Shown piece after piece: positions 1-13,099 of a stretch of 64,000 bases of DNA. Numbering within the stretch: position 1 is the first letter of the stretch; every line of letters starts with the position of its first letter. Made by a program: the position numbers and the translations under genes. Source of the DNA: Galbula dea (lineage: Eukaryota; Chordata; Aves; Piciformes; Galbulidae); assembly GCA_013399015.1 (NCBI GenBank), contig VWZX01010908.1:124001-188000 (forward strand), read 5' to 3'. Under the pieces are notes generated by a model. That model did not search any database and was not told the DNA's origin. It worked only from the letters and a program-made list of their open reading frames with translations.

Positions 1-2809
1 ACATCACCCCTCCCCTGGGATGTTTTGCCATTGTCTGTTTTGAAAGAGAAGGGTAATTGTTTTTGGAACAGTGAGAGCATCTTCAGAAGGAGGTGACATT
101 GTGGCTGCTGGTGCTTCCATGGCAACCTGCATTTGTTTCTCAGAGCTGTTTCATGATAATTAATACACCAGGTCCATTCACGTGGCTCCTGGTCAGGGTG
201 CAGGGCATGGACCCCACTGGGGCTTTCCTGGCTTGCACAAAATATTTAACACCAAAGAATCAGGAGAAAGAACTTTCTCTGGTGTGTTCTGGCTGCTGGG
301 ACAAAGCAGTGCCAGGGAGACACCAGATCCCCTCTGCTAGCCCAGAGAGCAGGAGCACATTTGCTGACAGTAGCTGGGCAGAGCCTGATGACATCTCCCC
401 CACATGATGACAAAGCAGCCAGAGAAGCCTCATGCTGTAGATCACACCAGATGGAACAAGGCAGAGCTTGTTACTCAGCCACAGCAATGAATCCAGGGCT
501 CACCTCTTCATGGACAGGCAAACACGAGCTGCTCTTCCCTGCCATGCTATGCTGACGTGTCCAGACCTGGCCAAGAAGTGAAGAGATTCAGGGAACTGCA
601 CCAACAAACCCCTGAGGCTTGGAGAACTTGGGTATCTCTTGCTCCCTCCCTGCTACAGGCTCTGGAGGAATGTTCAGCTGAAGGTGGGAGGGTGTGGGGG
701 GAATGAGATCAAAGCTGCAGTCACCTACCCCAGCAGGAATAAAGACAAAGCTGGGAGAAGAGCCTGAGGATGAACTGCCTCCAGGCTGGGATCCTCCCAC
801 ATCCCCCAGGTGAAGCAGCAGGTTCTCAGCTGGGATAAGGATTGCCAAAGCAAATTCAGGTCCTGCAAGCTGTGGCTAGGAAGGATTGGGTAGGTGCTAT
901 GACATAGTCTTGGCTCCGGCATGAAGCCAGAGGGGTTTTCCTGCTCCAGCAACTGCAGCCTTTCAGGGGACACACAAAACCAAGTGGCTGGACCCAATAG
1001 AGCTATCAAACATCCAGTGGCACTTTCACAGGAGGAGGAGGGTGAGCCCCAGGGTCCTGGCTGGACTCCAATTCAGATAATTATGTTCTGCCAACCTTCA
1101 TTCTCCCTGCAGCTCCAATTGGATCTGGGATTTGGAGGCTTTTCTCTGCTGGGATGGATTCCTGGCCCTTTTTCCTGCTGACTAGACTCCTAAAATAATA
1201 AACTAAAATGATCCAAACAATAAAACAAACCTCAAACCAACCAAAACCTCCCCAAAAATCCCTCACCAAGCCTTCATGTGAAACCAGCATCAGTCTGGGA
1301 AGAAATCAGTTATCTTTGCAGGTTCCCAAATGCACTCCATAAAGGCATTCAAGAAGTCTGGGTGCCTCTGCCACTTGGTGCCACCTCCTTCCAGGAGGCT
1401 GTGCCACAGGCAGCTTACAGACACTGCCCTATTCCACAGTTAAACCCCTGACATCCTTCAGCAGGCACAGTAAAGATCCCCAAGTGCTGGACACTTGCTG
1501 GAGAGCCTGGCCCAGCACAGGTTGGAAGCTAAGAGCTCTGCTCTCCCTCGTTGACCTCTCTCCTGCTGAGTGCAGTGCTCGAAAGGGGATATCAAGTGAT
1601 CAACAGCAAGGGTAAATTAGGGTAGTGAAAGGGAGAGACCTCTCGCTGGACCTGTGCCTTGGTATCACTTAAAGAGGCTTGAGAGGCTTAATTGTAGGCT
1701 CTGGCAGAGTGCAGGGAGGCTGCTTCAGCCCCTGCTTGTGTAGCCACAGCTACGAGAGCAGCAGCTGCCCCAGCTCCTGCAATCCCACAGTCAGGCAGTG
1801 GCTAGCAGTGCTGGGGTGACCCAAACATTCCCATGTCCCTGGGAATTACAGTGAAAAGAAAGCTGCTGAGACTCTTTTGGCTGAACACACAAACCCCTGA
1901 AGCCCCAGACAAGCCTGTGTTTGTTTGCTCACTGCTGTGGCTCCTGTTGTCAGGATCTGTCAGGGGGTTTCCCTCTGTATTTCACTGCTGTGGGAGCACT
2001 CAGATTGTGCTCAGTTCCTTTCAGCAGCTTAATGTGAAGCCGCAAAGCAAGAGGACAAAACCCCAGGAGGCAGAGGCTGTTCCTTTGAGCCTGCCTGTGA
2101 ACGTTTAAGAGGGTAATGAAGAGATCCCCAAAGCAGCAACAATTGCATGGACAGCCCGTGAAGTGCAAGGGCTTTCCTACAGCAGGAGGTCAGAAGGACT
2201 CCAGCTCTCTCCCACCTCATGATGCCTCCTGATCCTTTAGCAGCCTTGACAGGGCTTCTCCTGCTGCTACGTGTCACAGGAGACGTCTCCAAAGCCCTTA
2301 TCCTCTCCCTCCTGGGAACAATGCTTTGGTAGCAGACACTTCCAAAGCCCTTGTCAGCTCTGAAAGATAAAGCAGCAGCTTTTATTTCTTCATGGCAGCA
2401 ACCACCCTTCCGGCTCTGCTTCCAACTGCCTGCCTTGTTTGCTGCAGAGAAGGATCTCACGTTGTGTCCCATGCTCCCTGGAGGTGGAGCTGCACCAAAG
2501 AGCCTTTGGCTGCTCCTCTCCACCTCTTTCTGACTGCTCACCTCTGGCAGAGCCTCACCTCTTAATATTCCTCCTAAAACATCCTAGTTTCACCCTCTGG
2601 TAGAGCAATGAGCTGGGGAGTGTCTGCAGGGACTTGCACCATCGTTGGTGGCTGAAGCCCAGCAGCTCCAGGCAATGCTTTGCTCAGAGGTTTGGTTTAT
2701 GTTGTGAAGTTAAACATCCTTTATCCTGACAACCACAGAACTTGGCAGCACTGGGACAACACCCTTCCTACAAGGCTCTCAAGGGGTCTTCTCAAGGTTG
2801 GTCATTAGC

Positions 2810-2935
2810 ATCCTCATTTTAAATAGGGTAAAATAAGAGTTCAAAGCACAGATAGGTTAAATGCTTTGCCCAAAACCACAAAGAAAGTGAGTGGCAGGGT
2901 TGGGAAAACCTGAGGTTTCTTTCCACCTTTAGTCC
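2810..2935 (+). repeat. MIR SINE relic
   Basis: The stretch follows the MIR core word by word with substitutions: 'CCTCATTTTA', then 'CACAGATAGGTTAAATG', 'CTTTGCCCAAAACCACA' and 'GTGAGTGGCAGGG'. These match the familiar MIR order of ctcattttacagatg, gaggttaagtgacttgcccaagg, and agtggcagagc. MIR is an ancient amniote family, so heavy divergence is expected. Confidence 0.7.
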
Positions 2936-3255
2936 TACCAATCATGACTTCAGGACAAGCAAGGTGTTAAGACAGATTCTTGAAGCCCTTTCTAACTCAC
3001 TTTCTGTGGAGGAAAATAGTCCAAGTGCAGGATTCAGTACTGGAAACTTGACACAGGCTCTGCTGTTACCTTGCCCCTATGAGGTGGATCAGAAAGGCTC
3101 AGCAGCATGCCCTAGACCTAGGATTAAGAGAGAAGCTCATTCCTCACCTGGAGCAGGGGATGCACATCTCTTCTGGGGAAGATACCTGCTGGTGCCACTC
3201 AACTCAGTTACACCTGAAAATCATATGCCCAGGGGGCTGCAACATCTCTCTTCTG

Positions 3256-3646
3256 GGAAGGGCTGAGGGAGCTGGGGCTGGGTAGCCTGGAGAAGAGCAG
3301 GCTGAGGGGGAGCTGATCAATGCTTATCAATACTTCATGGGTGAGGGTCAGGAGGCTGGGGCCAGGCTTTGTTCAGTGGTGCCCAGGGACAGGACAAGAG
3401 GGAACAGGCACAAACTGGAACATAGGAAGTTTCACCTGACCATGAGGAGGAACTTCTTTCCTTCGAAGGTGGCAGAGCCCTGGCCCAGGCTGCCCAGAGA
3501 GGTGGTGGAGTCTCCATCTGTGGAGAGATTCCAAACCCACCTGGATCTGACTCCTGTGCAGCCTGCTCTGGGTGACTCTGCTTTAGCAGAGATCTTGGGC
3601 CAGATGATCTCCAGAGGTCCCTTCCAACCTCTAACATGTGATTCTG
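3256..3646 (+). repeat. CR1 LINE, 5'-truncated 3' end
   Basis: Sense CR1 3' sequence containing 'AGCCTGGAGAAGAGCAGGCTGA', the 'GGCCCAGGCTGCCCAGAGAGG' segment and the 3' part 'AGGTCCCTTCCAACCTCTAAC' followed by 'GTGATTCTGA'. It is the 3' portion only. Confidence 0.9.
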
Positions 3647-4365
3647 AAGGAGTTGGTTTGCACGGCTGGATCTCTTTCTTCAGCTCCCTTGCTTTTTGCA
3701 GCCAAGAAGCAGCTGCTGGAGCTTCAGCCTGTTGAAACTTTGTGGTCTTTCTTGACCAGCTTTGGGATTGCATGGCTGCCAGTAATGCTGTTTCTTAAAG
3801 CTCAGGCTTTGAAAATTACTTAACCTTGTGGCTGGCAGTTCAGTTAATAAGTTGCTTAATTACACTTCCAGGAGCAGATCCAGCCCCTTTAGAAAGTGCA
3901 GTGGAATCTAAATCCCTTCTCCCTCCTCTGCCTTGCCATGCTGGTCATTTCTTTCTCCTCTAACTGGCAACAGAATTAATTTTGCAGAGACCTGTTGCTT
4001 GAAGTGGAGTCAGTGGATTAATAAAAGCTTTAATTATGAAAGCCTGCAAATGCTCCCTAATGATTATTTGCTGCAAAGTTAATGTTTGATTGGAGAAGGT
4101 CATCTGGAAGCCTGAGCAGCAAACCTGTCTCTGTAATAGCAGGTGAAAGGACAATTACCTTCTCTCCATGCCTGTGCTGGTGCTCTCCTCGATGTTCTGC
4201 CTGATCACCTTAAACAATGAGCTTTGGGAGGCAGAGCTGCTTTGCCATAGGACAGCTGCAACCCAAAAAGTCATCCCTTTTTAATGAAGTGGCAGCAATT
4301 ACCTCTCTTACTGCTCTTCTTGGAATGAGGCATGGGTGAAGCTCAGCTCTGTCCTTCTCGAACAG

Positions 4366-4395
4366 AGGAGCCCAGAACTGGACCCAGGACTCCAG
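4366..4395 (-). repeat. Short antisense CR1 fragment
   Basis: 'GAGCCCAGAACTGGACCCAG' is the reverse complement of a standard CR1 segment. It lies just upstream of a sense CR1 end, so two separate insertions or a rearranged one are present. Confidence 0.6.
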
Positions 4396-4447
4396 AAGGG
4401 ATCTGCTTCTCTCAAGAGCCAAGCAGTAAGTGGGGAAGAGATGTGCA

Positions 4448-4630
4448 TCTCAGGCTGCCCAGGGAGGAGGTGGAGTCACAGGCCCTGGAGCTGTTTAAAA
4501 AGCATCTAGATGTAGCACTTAGGGACTTAGTTTAGTCCTAGGGCTGTGGTTTTAGGAGACAGTGACAGGTTGATGGTTGGACTTGATGATCTTGGAGGTC
4601 TCTTCCAACCTTCCCAGCTCTGATTCTGTG
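4448..4630 (+). repeat. CR1 LINE 3' end
   Basis: Sense CR1 tail: 'CAGGCTGCCCAGGGAGGAGG' through 'GGACTTGATGATCTTGGAGG' and 'TCTTCCAACC', ending in 'TGATTCTGTG'. Confidence 0.85.
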
Positions 4631-5969
4631 ATCTTCAGAGCTGTGCTGCACAGAGAGCCCAGCTGGGAGGGAATAACTTACCTGCCAAGTGAGATGGCTC
4701 AGCTCAGAGCTTGCTTTGCCTTGTGGGCAAGAACCTCAGGACTTTTAAAGGTAAAAAAGCAGCAGCAAGAAGGACCCCAAAGCATGATGCCATTGCTCAG
4801 TTGCCAGTGATGACTTGGAATCCCTGTCCTACAGCCATCACTGAACCAATCAAGCTGCTGTTTCCCAAGCTCACTAGAGAGTCAACCAGCTCAGATATAG
4901 AGGCTGGGAAGAACTCAGTGGTGTTTCCTACCCTTACCCTTTTTGCCTCCTTGGATCACCACCTGGTTAAGAGCAGGGCAGGCATGTGGCTGAAACATAA
5001 CGAAACTGCAAAGCAAGCTCAGCTGAGGGCAGAAGGGAATCAACAAGTGCTGGTTCATGCAACCACTATTAAACATCACATGCTGCAATAAAAAAGGGAA
5101 GAAGAGCTGAGAAAATTCTCCTCCTGAATCCTTCTCCCTCCTGTGTCTCCCCACTGCCTCTCCAGCTCAGTTTCTATGGGGCAAGAAGCTGCCTTACCAG
5201 TTTTCAGTTAAAACTCCTCTTTTTGCAGCAAGTCCCAGGGCCAGGGCTGAAAGCAGAACCTAGACTTGCTCAGGGCTTTGCAGAGCTCTGCTTGAACCAC
5301 CAGATAATGCTGCTCTTGGAGTGGTTTGGTACCTGGGGGATAATGGAGCAGGCTCCCTCTCCAGTGAACAACTCTTGCCTTTGTGTTGGAATCCTTGAGG
5401 AGCATTTTGACTTCCTAAGTATTGCTGCCATTTAGAGAGACAGCAGGAGAACCAGACTTTGAATTCATTAGTTGGTGCCACACTAGCTAGGAAAACTCCT
5501 GGTTTCAGCTCCTCCAGCTTCTCCCCTGTCAAAGCTAGGGGGAGGTCCTGCAGCTCTCCAGCATGTTAACTGCATTTCTCTCCTTTTCTCTTTAGCTATG
5601 GAAAAACCAGAAAGAAATTTAGAGGAGAGGGAGCAGAAGAGATCAGACCAAAACAAATAAAACCAGAAATAAACCCAAAGAAAAACCACAAACCCCTGCC
5701 TATCTTTAAGTTTGCCTTTAATTGTTACTATCTGTTGGCTGCTGAGGGCAGAATAAGAGATAGGAGGAAGCCAAATAGTTCACAAAATACCTGCCAGAGA
5801 CAATTTCTCTCTGTGAACTGTTAGATGAATCCTCTGCATCTCTGTACCCCTGAGCCCAGTGAAGTCCTTCTCAGAAGCACTGAGCATTGGAATAATGCTC
5901 TAGACTTTCAGAGCAGCAATCAAGCTGGAACAAGCTTTAAAATGTTTCCCTGAGAAGCCAAGAAGCCCA

Positions 5970-6035
5970 ATTCCCATTTGACAGATGGCTAAGCAAGTAG
6001 AGAGAAGTTAAATGGCTTCCTCCAGGACAGCCACT
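5970..6035 (+). repeat. MIR SINE fragment
   Basis: 'CCCATTTGACAGATGGCTAA' followed by 'GAGAGAAGTTAAATGGCTTCC' resembles the MIR core segment (cccattttacagatggg, gagaggttaagtgacttgcc). Short and diverged. Confidence 0.5.
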
Positions 6036-7163
6036 CATCATCAGGAAGATGGTATTCCAGTTACAATCATCCTGATTTCTTGGCTTCAGCCAAAATTGGC
6101 CATGACCTTCTACAGCCCCCAAAATATACAAAATAAAGCTTTTGTAGCCAATCAGAGCAGATGAGATGCTTCCAAAGCAAAGCACCAATGCCAAGACTGC
6201 TGTCTGGAGAAGGAATGATGTTAACTTGCTGCCAGCCAAGTCTTTTTGTTTCAAGAAGCACAACTTGGTTTGTTTGACAGAGGCTTTAACAGGAAGGAGC
6301 TGCACAGACACAGTAGCAGGAGCTGTGGACATTGGTCTCCTGCCTAACTCTCAAGCCCAGGAGGACTTTATTCCTACACAGAGCTCTTCCCCCAGCAGCT
6401 AATGCTCTCCCACTCCTCTCCTCAGCTGCCTTCCTTCTCAAACGTTGTAGAAGCTTCTGTGTCCTTAGCATCCTCCCCTCCACCACCCCAAAGAGCACAG
6501 GGAAGACACAGGTGACTGTTCCAGACTCATGTCTGTTCCCATGCCACTCCCAGTGCTCCCTTACCACAGCTGTTCAGGGGGTTAGATTTCAAACCACTCT
6601 GCTGGAGCAAGGTCTGCAGAGGAGCTGAGTGAGTGGTCTGGAAGCTGAGCTCTGCAAAACTCTTCTCTCTGAGTTCCAGCAGGTTCAAGCCCTTAGCAGA
6701 GCTGGCAAGTGGAGCAAGACCTAGCAATTGAGGCTTGAACTGCTGCTGCCTCTAAAGATTCATGTCCTCTGCTCCAAGGAGTCAGTATTTCAGTGGAAGT
6801 GCTGAGGATATAAATGGACCTGCCCCTTCCTAATGGCCTTTTTGCATATCATTAGCACAACTTCCCAAAGCCACTGGCAGCAAAGGGAGACCTTAAGGCT
6901 CTCTCCATCAGCTGGCTTAGCAGGGACAAATGGTCTCTCCCCTGTGTTGCAAGGGCATGGTTCTTTCTAGATGGTGTTTGTTTTGAATTTGGTGGAGTAT
7001 CATTCACCTATTCTGTGTCACTGCCTTCAAAGCCAACAGCCTACACCATCACAGGTCACCTTTCCAAGTTCTATTTTTGAGTGTCAGTAACTGGGTGTTC
7101 TAAGTGCAGCTCAATAAGGGCTGATACTCTTAGTTTTGTGGCTCTAAAAGGAATTCATAGGAT

Positions 7164-7532
7164 TATGTCCTTAAGTACCACATCTCCACACTTTTTGAAC
7201 CCCTCCAGGGATGGTGACTCCACCACTGCCCTGGGCAGCCTGGGCCAATGCCTAACAACTCTTTCTGGGAAGAAATTTTCCCTTCTATTCAATCTAAACC
7301 TCCCCTGCTGCAACTTGAGGCTGTTTCCTCTTGTCCTCTCACTGGTAACCCAGGAGAACAGACCAACATCCATCTCACAGGGAGTTGCAGAGTGAGGAGG
7401 TCTCCCCTGAGCCTCCTTTTGTCCAGACTAGCCAACATCAGTTCCCTCAGCTGCTCCTCACAACACTTGTGCTCTAGACCCTTCACCAGCTTCCTTGCCC
7501 TTCTCTGGCCACACTCCAGCACCTCAGTGTCC
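7164..7532 (-). repeat. CR1 LINE, antisense
   Basis: Reverse-complement CR1: 'GGTGACTCCACCACTGCCCT' and 'GGGCAGCCTGGGCCAATGCC', 'GAGGTCTCCCCTGAGCCTCC', 'CCCTCAGCTGCTCCTCACAA'. The 3' terminal repeat is not clear, and a run past the 5' side ends near 7532. Confidence 0.9.
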
Positions 7533-8090
7533 CACTCTGGGGCCACTGAGCCTCACTGTCCAGCTGCCTGGCAATGGCCACCAGACAAGGAGACAGCAGA
7601 GGGTTTAGAGGAGCCACTGTGGACAATGGCATTTGCATTGGGAAGCCAAAGGCATGAGCCAGTGAAGGCCAGCTGCAGAAGAACAGGATGGCAGTAGAAC
7701 ATCTTCCAGCACTTGGGAGGTTTCTCCCTGCTCCATGTTGACATTTGGTATAAAATGTTGGTTAGTCTAAGGTTTTGTAAAGACAGAGTATGTTTAAGGG
7801 AGTGACTTTGGATGCTGGGCATTGTTTGCTGTAAATTGAACTGTAAGGAGAATTATTATCCTCAGCAGAAGCCTAAAGCAGCTCCTCCACAGGAGTCAGG
7901 GGTGCACTGGACCCTCTTGCAGGTAGAGGAGAGATGTGGTAACTTATTCTTAACCCTAAAAACTCAGCTCCTGGAGCAGAAAGCAGCCTTTGGCCCAGGA
8001 CAAAATGTTTTTCACCTGTCCTCCTAAATATCTCCTTTCTTTCCCAAGAGGTGACAACTCAGCACTTCTGGATAGCAAAGACATAGGAGC

Positions 8091-8152
8091 ATGGAATGCT
8101 TTGAGTTGGGTCAGAAAGGACCTTTAAGAGCTATCTAAGTCCAACCCCCCCC
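8091..8152 (-). repeat. CR1 3'-end fragment, antisense
   Basis: 'CATGGAATGCTTTGAGTTGG' followed by 'AAGGACCTTTAAGAGCTATC' and 'AAGTCCAACCCCCC' is the antisense 3' end of a CR1 copy, about 60 bp long. Confidence 0.75.
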
Positions 8153-9246
8153 AATGTCTTGGAGGAGATCATGAAGAGCTATGATCTCTGGTAAGTATTT
8201 AAGGTGTATTAAGTGTTCCTGAGGGAGAAGAGCTGCTGGGAAGCTGCAGTTGAAGCAGGCAGAGCCCCAGGAGAGACAGTTCTCCAGGTAGGTGCCATCA
8301 CCCCAGGCAGAGGACAGGTGACCACTCCAGGTGCATCCACTGGGGAAAGGTTCCTGGGTTAGCATCAAACTTCAAACTTGGGTTCCTGCAACAGAAAGGC
8401 TTCTGGATGTGGAAATAAAGCAAAACTTTCTTCTTTCTTCCCTCTCCTTGAGCCCCTGGCTAGTCTCCCCCGGAGAGGATGTTTGCACATTGATGCCACT
8501 TTCATTAGCACCCTAATCCGTGTCCTTCTGGGCTCGCCAAGAGCAGTTGTCTGTTCTCTCACAGAGACTATGCCCTAAGGCTCAGGTGGCTGTTTAAAAG
8601 GGAATGGATTGATTTTCCCCAGCCTGGTGGTGACAGTGATGTTCTGCTTTGCTCTCCAAGCAGGGCCAGGCTCACCCCAGGCATCCTGTGCCCTCTCGTG
8701 GATGTTTTGGAGAGGACACAAAGCACTTTTCAGCAAGTTTCCACTTGCAGAAAACTCCAGGTCCTTGGGGCCCTCCAGATCTCAAATATGTTCATTGGAA
8801 ACTGCTGTGAACCACATCTTTCCTTGCAGATCCAAATTTACTTGGGATTTAGGGTATCTGGATCTTTTTTCCTGGAAGATAATCACCAATAAAAGACAAT
8901 TTCACTTCTAAACTTCTCCCTCCCATCAAAAGAGTTCACCATGTTAGAACTGAGGTCTCTGAGGCTGGCAGATGATTTGGTTTCTCGGTAGGGGTGAGGT
9001 CCTGCTGCTCCCCAAAGAGCTCCAGGGGCTTTGTGTATTCCTCTGGGGAATGAATGCATCCTAGAGAACCACCCTTCCCATTTGCTTTCTGAGAGGTGGG
9101 AGACTCCAAGCAGCTGAAGCATGAATCTTCTGAGGATAAAAAATGGCTTTCAATTATTCTCTATGGCAGTTAATTCAGAGAGGCCCAAGAAAACAAAACA
9201 AACAACCTAAGTCTGCTTACAAATAAAAAAACCCCCAGCTGAACAG

Positions 9247-9388
9247 ATGGTTTCCAGTGACAATGCACCTGGAGAGGTTACAAAGAAACAGAAACACTGC
9301 CTGAAAAGATCCTCAGGATGCTTTTCAGTGCCAATACACCTGAAGAAGTTACAAAGAAATAGAGACACTGCCTGACAAGATCATCAAG
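9247..9388. repeat. Tandem duplication, period 71 bp
   Basis: Two adjacent diverged copies (9247-9317 and 9318-9388). Shared blocks occur in order: 'CAGTG.CAATRCACCTGRAGA', 'GTTACAAAGAAA', 'ACACTGCCTGA' and 'AAGATC.TCA'. No coding potential is evident. Confidence 0.85.
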
Positions 9389-12300
9389 AGACCTAATTGT
9401 TTAGTCAAGGTTAATGAAAGTTAGGCTCTATTGGCACAGGCAGGAGGAAGCAGATGAGATGAAGTGAGCAATTAGGGAGATAAAGACTGGCAAATGGTGC
9501 TTATTTTAGTCTTGTAGGAATCCCTGGGTTTTAGCACCCTATTAAATCGCCTTTAAAATGCTTGTCATGCATTTTGCATAAGGCATCTTTCAATCAGACT
9601 GGGGCTGGAATGGCTTGGAAGCCAAGGATGAGAAAATTCCCCTGCAGCTGGTACTTGGTTTATGATCAGGGCTCTGGCTTCCAGCTGGGGCTGCTAGAAG
9701 GGAATTGTTCCACTAGTGCTTTGGGGTAGAGCAAGAAAAAGCAGAATAAAAACCAATGTCCACTTCTGGAAGTGCTCCAGCAGGAGGAAAAAAGAGTGGA
9801 GGCTCCACTTCCAACTGCCACTCTTCTCCTCTAACCAAACCACTCTGCTCTGAGCCAGCTCCAGGGTGATGGAAAAGAGCTCCTTGGTACTTAGGGAAGA
9901 CATCCAGAGTGAAGATCTTCATTGTGAGGAGAAGCAGGGATGTCTGAAGCTGACAAGGTGCTCTGGAAGAGCATCATCACCCCTCAGAGACAAGAGGTCA
10001 GGTGAGCTACTTCCATTGGAACCTGACTGAAACAGATCCTTGCCCCTTTTCTCCTCCTTGCTTTACTCCACCAGTTGTGTGTCAGTGCAGTGCCTCCCAG
10101 GAGCTGATTCAATTAAGATACTGTGGCATCTCAGGTTTCATTTTTATAATCTATTATGTATTAACTCACTGAAGGTCTGGTTCTGACCTTGAATCCCCAA
10201 CTGCAACACAAGTGGCCAGTGGTGGAGAAACATCTCCTCCTACACACTAACTCCTCTGTGAGGACTTAACAACCACTGAGTTTAGGACTAAAACTGCTAA
10301 GGCTAAACTAAAAAGTAGCACCCAAACCCCAGCAACCTCCTGCTGAAGCTGCTGCTCAGAGCCAGCAGCACACAAAGCTGTCTGGAGGAGGCCAGGTGCA
10401 GACTGAGTTAGGTTCTTTCATCTCTCAGATGCTAATCTTGGGAAGATTATTCCCAAAAGCAGGCAGTAATGGTCAAGGAAAAGGGTTAAATCTTGTTATT
10501 TGATTGACCATCTCCCACCAAGTGATACTGGAAGCAGTCTGAGTTGTCTTTTGATGTGCCAAAAATCCATCCCTTGCATACAGATGTCATTGGTAACATC
10601 TGGAGCAGCCAAGCTCCTGGCCATAGGAATCAGGATCAGGAACTGCCAGAAGGCATCTTTCCTTTGTCCAAGGAACTATCTGGGAGCCAGTTACTCCAGC
10701 ATGCAATTCCAGGGTGCTTCAGGCAATGCTGGGGCAAGAAAACAACTTCCAGATCTGATTTAACAATTAAGAATGAAAAAGAAAGAAGAAAAACAAAGCA
10801 CAAGTTTGCTCTGCTTAAAGCCTTCAGAGGAAAAAGCTACTTGAAGGGAGGTGGAAGTTCACCTGCTGCTCTGCTCTCAAGGGGGGGGCAACTCCAGCTT
10901 TGTTTCCAGCTGGCAAGAGAGGACATTCCAGGCAAAGCAGGGATTTATTTGAGATTATATTTTACTTTCTGGAAGTTATTTGAGCTCAATACATGTATTT
11001 AAAGCCTCCTCTCCTCATCACCATGAAAGATGGGAGGACAGGGGAGCTAGTTCATCTCAGCCCAGTTAGAGGCTCTCAATAAAAGGAGCTCTTCATGAAA
11101 TATTAACAATAAAATTACACACTGCTTTCTGCTCTACTTAAGATTTCAGTCAGGCTAAACCCTGAGGTGCTCCAGATCATTACATACAACTTCTGTCTTT
11201 TCCATTAGAGGGAAAAAAAGTTCTGGATCCTTCAGTTTTCCTTTGGCAGAGTCTCTCTAGAGTACTTCTTCTGCAGTCATACTTCAAAATTGGCTGTAGA
11301 AACCCCAAATTATCCTGGGGGTGACCCTTCTGCAGCCTTCCCTCCTTAAATTCCCTACAGAATCATCTTTGCAAGTCCACTTGATGAGGAGTCATTAAGA
11401 TATTTTCCATTTCAGCCACTTAAATATTTGAAGATCCAGAGGATGGCTGGGCTAAGAGCTGAGTGCTTCAAATGATCTCCAGCCACTGCTTCACTTCCCC
11501 TGCCTAGCTGGGGCCTGAGAGGACTTTTCACCTTCCCTAAAGAAACATTTCCATGTGAGCTGAGGACCTTCTGCTGCCCTGGGATGTGAGCTGTTCAAAC
11601 TGCAAACTGATCCAGAGTGTGTTTTGCTTAGGAGATGATCTCTGTATGTCAGAGGGGTGCTGGTGGAGGGTTAAGAAGGGGAAAAAAACCCAACAAACCC
11701 CAAACCCAAAGGCATGAATGTGACCTCAGGGAACTGGGAGGCTCTGGCAGTGCCTGCAGCAGAACCATGGAACAGCTCAGGTTGGAATTTCTTGCTACCT
11801 GAAGAATTTTACCTGGAGGCCAAATGCAGCCAGGGAACAACCACCTATGGCAGGATCAGCTACTGGAGCAGCCAAAGCAGAGATGTGAAAGACTTCATGT
11901 GTTCTGAATACAGCTGCAGGATTCCCAACAAACAAATGTTCCCAGCAGGAACTGTTGCTGCTAAGAGAATTAAGGAGATACACTAAAAAACCAGGGATAA
12001 ATTGGGCTTACTTTTGGTCTAGACAAGGCCAATGCTTAAACCTCCAAATCATGCACCTCAGCTTTGCTTCTGCAGCAAGGAGAGTGGCTAGAGAGGATAA
12101 AAGCTAAACCTACAGACATGGTTTTGCAACTCTCAAAGCCCAGAGAGAGGATAACTTGTTAAGTTGATATATCAAAGAGAAAAAACAGCTCTTCTTCCTT
12201 CTGCCTCACAAGGAGAGCAGCTCTGCTGCCAAGAGAAGACTTACCTGGCATGAGAGGTGCTCACCTCTAGAATCAGGGAATGGTTTCCTTTCTGCCAGGC

Positions 12301-13099
12301 TAAAGCAGGGCAGTTAAAAAGCAAACAAAAAAAAATTATCTTTATGTTTTGGGTTTTTTTTATCTGCAAGAAAATGTTTATTCTTTGGAAACCCCACAGA
12401 AAAAAAGAGGAATGCAGCCAAGACCAAGTATGGAACCAAAACTGTGCCAGAGGAGGCAGCAAAAAGGGGGGAACCTCAAGACAAAAAGTCAGTGACAACC
12501 ATTTCATGTTTTGCAGAAGGATGAAAAACCCCAGGACATTTCTGAGGAACACTTTTCCATGGTGACAGTTACAGAAGATGATTCCAAAATGCCAATGACA
12601 GCAACATGCACACCTGCCTGAAGCTAGAAGCTTTATCCCAAAAGAAGACTTGTGATGAAAATGCTGAAACTTCTCTACTGCCTTGTGTGTGCTATTTCTT
12701 CTGTCCCTTTTGCACTGAGGAGTACATGCCAATTCCCAGCAAGCTTGTTAGAAACAGGTCTTTTCTTCCCAGAAGAACTTTGTCCTTCCAGAGTCCCCTG
12801 CAGGTTTGCAGAGTCACTGTCTTGGGCAAGTAGCAGAATTCCAACCCCAACATCAATTTTGCTTCCCACCCTCCAAAACCCTCTGAAGCACTTCAGAAGT
12901 TGCACTCCAGCAGCTGCCAGTGCCAACACTCTCTCTCAGTGTAGAACATAGATTTTAACCTAAACCTTTGGGCAACTGAGGAGTTTCCCTTACAACTCCT
13001 CAGCACAACAGCTGAAAACAACCCTAAACCAGTCAGCTTCATGGCAACTGTCCCAACACAAAGTGATAGAAAGTGTAAATCAGAGCTGAATGAAATAAA

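Noticed and set aside
2029..2541. Minus-strand frame of 170 codons in gene-free DNA
   Set aside because: Low-complexity composition, no recognisable domain, no flanking splice pattern shared with known families; random open frames of this size occur in such DNA.
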